From positions 1 through 8,191 of the forward strand of contig JAJFML010000036.1 in assembly GCA_021772195.1 (NCBI GenBank): 8,191 nucleotides of DNA. The letters are read 5' to 3'. Positions 6,455 through 8,191 of the stretch are shown here, one piece after another. This DNA comes from Chlamydiota bacterium (GTDB taxonomy: Bacteria > Chlamydiota > Chlamydiia > Chlamydiales > SM23-39). Below the pieces are notes generated by a model. It saw only the letters and a program-made list of their open reading frames with translations, was not told the origin of the DNA and made no database searches. Made by a program: the position numbers and the translations under genes. Every line of letters begins with the position of its first letter. The stretch's first letter is position 1.

Positions 6455-8191
6455 ATGAAGCGATCTTTTCTTTTCCTTTTTCTACTCTTAACTTCTTTAG
6501 CTTTTGCAAAAGAAGATACGGAGTTTGGATCTGAGAAAGGTTACACAATCAACTACAACAATGTCTCAATTGTCGAATACGTGCGTTTCGTAAGTAAAAT
6601 TACAGGCGTTAATTTTATCTTCAACGAAGAAGAGCTTAATTTCCCTGTAACAGTTGTCTCAGAAGATCCTATTTCAAGTGAAAATGTGATGAGCACGCTT
6701 GTTCAAGTTTTACGCGTGCATGGACTTCAATTATTAGAAGAAAATAACAACTTACTGATCCATAAAAATCCTTCTGTCAAACAGTTTGCACATCTCGTCT
6801 TTGATAATGATGAGATCGATGAAAGATTTCCTCTAACAACAAGAGTCTTTCGTTTAAAAGAGAGAAAGGCAGAAGCGCTCGCAGCGATTGTTCGTCCGAT
6901 GATTTCAACAGATGCGGTCTTAGATACATCCAATGCGACCAATCAAATTATTTTAACAGATGTCACACCCAATGTCGAAAAAGTCCAACTTCTTATTGAA
7001 AATTTAGACTCCCCCACATCTGCTTTTACAATCGATGCCTACCACATCAAACACAACAAGCCAGAGTTTCTGATCAACATGGCAAATCAGATAATGGCGC
7101 CTCTTTCTCAAGGGAACCCCTACATTTTAGTTCCGCAACCAAAAGCGCACGTCATTTTCGTCGTCTCTACGCCCTCACTTGTAGAAAAAACGATAACCGT
7201 TCTTACTAATCTGGATACAGAACCAAAAAAAGAGAAGCTCGACCTTAATCCCGAAAATATCTTTATTTACAAAGTTAAAGGCAAAAAGCTGAGCGAAATC
7301 GAGCGCGGACTCAAAGCGATTGCAACGAACATTCAAAAGAGCGGCTATGCAGAGAAGGGTTTAGTAGAGACTCTTGAAAATGTCAAAGTGATTAAAGAGA
7401 GCAACTCTCTTCTCTTTACAGGCGATACAGCCTCCCTTGCAAAAGTGCGCGAAATGCTAACAGTTATGGATGTGCCTTCCCCTGAAGCTGTTAAAGAATC
7501 TCAAGAATCTTTCTTTCTCTACATGCCACTTCACAAAACACCCGAAGTAGTTGAAAAAAGCGTTGAAGAGGTTATCGACAATCTTTCAAAATCTAAATTA
7601 GGTGATCAAGGACTGCTTGAGACACTCGAAAGTGTGCGCATTGTCCACTCCACCCAATCGTTGGTGTTTACAGGTGAACCCTCTACCTTCCCACGAGTAA
7701 AAGAGATCTTAAGTACCATCGATATCCCCGGACAAGCCGGTGACGAGGGGAAAAGCTTTTTTATCTACAACATTCAGAACATACCAGCTGAGCAACTAGA
7801 AGATTTTCTAAAAGGAATGGCATCTCACCTAGAGAGATCAGGTGTTAAAGAAAAGAGCCTCGTTAAACTGATCCATTCAATGAAATATATCCCTGACACC
7901 AACTCCATTCTCTTCACAGGCGGCAAAAGGGCAATAGCTCAGATTAAAGAAGTCCTACCTACTATCGACACGCCTGCACATGGACAAAGAGCCTCCTCGC
8001 AATTCTTTATCTATAAGCCAAAATATTTGAAGGGTGATCAGATTTACAAAGCGCTAAAGGAGTATAAGACCAATCTAGGTGACTCCGGGCTCATAGATAG
8101 TTCACTTCTTAGAACGATCGACAGCATGAAGTGGAATAAGTCGACAAACTCCCTAATTTTCACAGGTGACCCCTCCTCTCTACAAAAAATC
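6455..8191 (+). CDS. sctC: Secretin, N-terminal part (type III SctC/CdsC-like; GspD-like possible), 3' end outside window
   Basis: The frame is open for 579 codons to the last base. Residues 1-18 are a signal peptide ending AFA. Residues ~29-105 look like the secretin N0 domain (YTINYNNVSIVEYVRFVSKI, FPVTVVSEDPISSENVMSTL, then LLIHKN). Ring-building N1-type modules follow at ~129-188 (TRVFRLKERKAEALAAIVRP, ATNQIILTD, VEKVQLLIENLD) and ~190-262. Next come four tandem copies of an 82-84 residue variant, each starting with an aromatic strand (FIY at 270, FFLY at 353, FFIY at 435 and 517) and carrying TNSLLFTGD-like and LxxID-P motifs. The C-terminal gate domain lies beyond the edge. Secretins form the outer-membrane ring of type II and III systems. 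The chlamydial context and resemblance to CdsC favour SctC; GspD cannot be excluded without the missing part or the downstream genes. Confidence 0.82.
   Translation, partial: MKRSFLFLFLLLTSLAFAKEDTEFGSEKGYTINYNNVSIVEYVRFVSKITGVNFIFNEEELNFPVTVVSEDPISSENVMSTLVQVLRVHGLQLLEENNNLLIHKNPSVKQFAHLVFDNDEIDERFPLTTRVFRLKERKAEALAAIVRPMISTDAVLDTSNATNQIILTDVTPNVEKVQLLIENLDSPTSAFTIDAYHIKHNKPEFLINMANQIMAPLSQGNPYILVPQPKAHVIFVVSTPSLVEKTITVLTNLDTEPKKEKLDLNPENIFIYKVKGKKLSEIERGLKAIATNIQKSGYAEKGLVETLENVKVIKESNSLLFTGDTASLAKVREMLTVMDVPSPEAVKESQESFFLYMPLHKTPEVVEKSVEEVIDNLSKSKLGDQGLLETLESVRIVHSTQSLVFTGEPSTFPRVKEILSTIDIPGQAGDEGKSFFIYNIQNIPAEQLEDFLKGMASHLERSGVKEKSLVKLIHSMKYIPDTNSILFTGGKRAIAQIKEVLPTIDTPAHGQRASSQFFIYKPKYLKGDQIYKALKEYKTNLGDSGLIDSSLLRTIDSMKWNKSTNSLIFTGDPSSLQKI

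Noticed and set aside
6727..6942. Minus-strand 71-codon frame within the secretin
   Set aside because: It is antisense to the N0/N1 region, which is a well-supported reading frame, and has no promoter or ribosome site.

Overview
The window comes from a member of the Chlamydiae, most likely a non-Chlamydiaceae 'environmental' chlamydia (Simkania-, Parachlamydia-, Waddlia- or Rhabdochlamydia-like). The best evidence is the 5' end of a 16S rRNA gene on the minus strand at the left edge. It contains exact matches to both conserved sites that bound the Chlamydiales 16S signature region (389-405 and 111-127). It also has the GCAGCC variant, instead of GCTGCC, at the universal 338 site. The protein genes agree: a Lpg1974/MOMP-like outer-membrane porin, a NhaD-type Na+/H+ antiporter next to an SLC13/TrkA-C permease, and the N-terminal part of a secretin resembling the chlamydial type III secretin. 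The family within the order cannot be settled by eye.

Layout. Bases 1-444 are the 16S 5' portion, transcribed leftward. Its leader and a plausible promoter (boxA-like site, two hairpins, -10/-35 pair) lie at 445-640. Bases 660-960 hold no supported gene but are strikingly G-poor and C-rich on the plus strand. A 102-codon protein of unknown function lies at 1040-1348 (+), with its own candidate promoter and an intrinsic terminator at 1452-1480. A 330-base AT-rich leader region precedes the porin gene (1814-2920, +), which ends in a very strong terminator (2944-2981). Between this gene and the convergent transporter operon sits a 123-bp inverted-repeat element with a tandem GCAGAGTC motif (3007-3129).

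On the minus strand, the SLC13-type permease (6318-4459) and nhaD (4444-3146) form a tight two-gene operon with 14 bases between them. A 136-base divergent intergenic region separates this operon from the secretin gene (6455 to the right edge, +), which runs open to the last base.

The genes concern the cell envelope: a small-molecule pore in the outer membrane, sodium/proton and anion transport in the inner membrane, and the outer-membrane ring of a secretion system. No known undescribed system is obvious. The most unusual item is the secretin, whose periplasmic portion carries at least four tandem copies of an approximately 82-84 residue module between its N-domains and the C-terminal gate, which lies outside the window.
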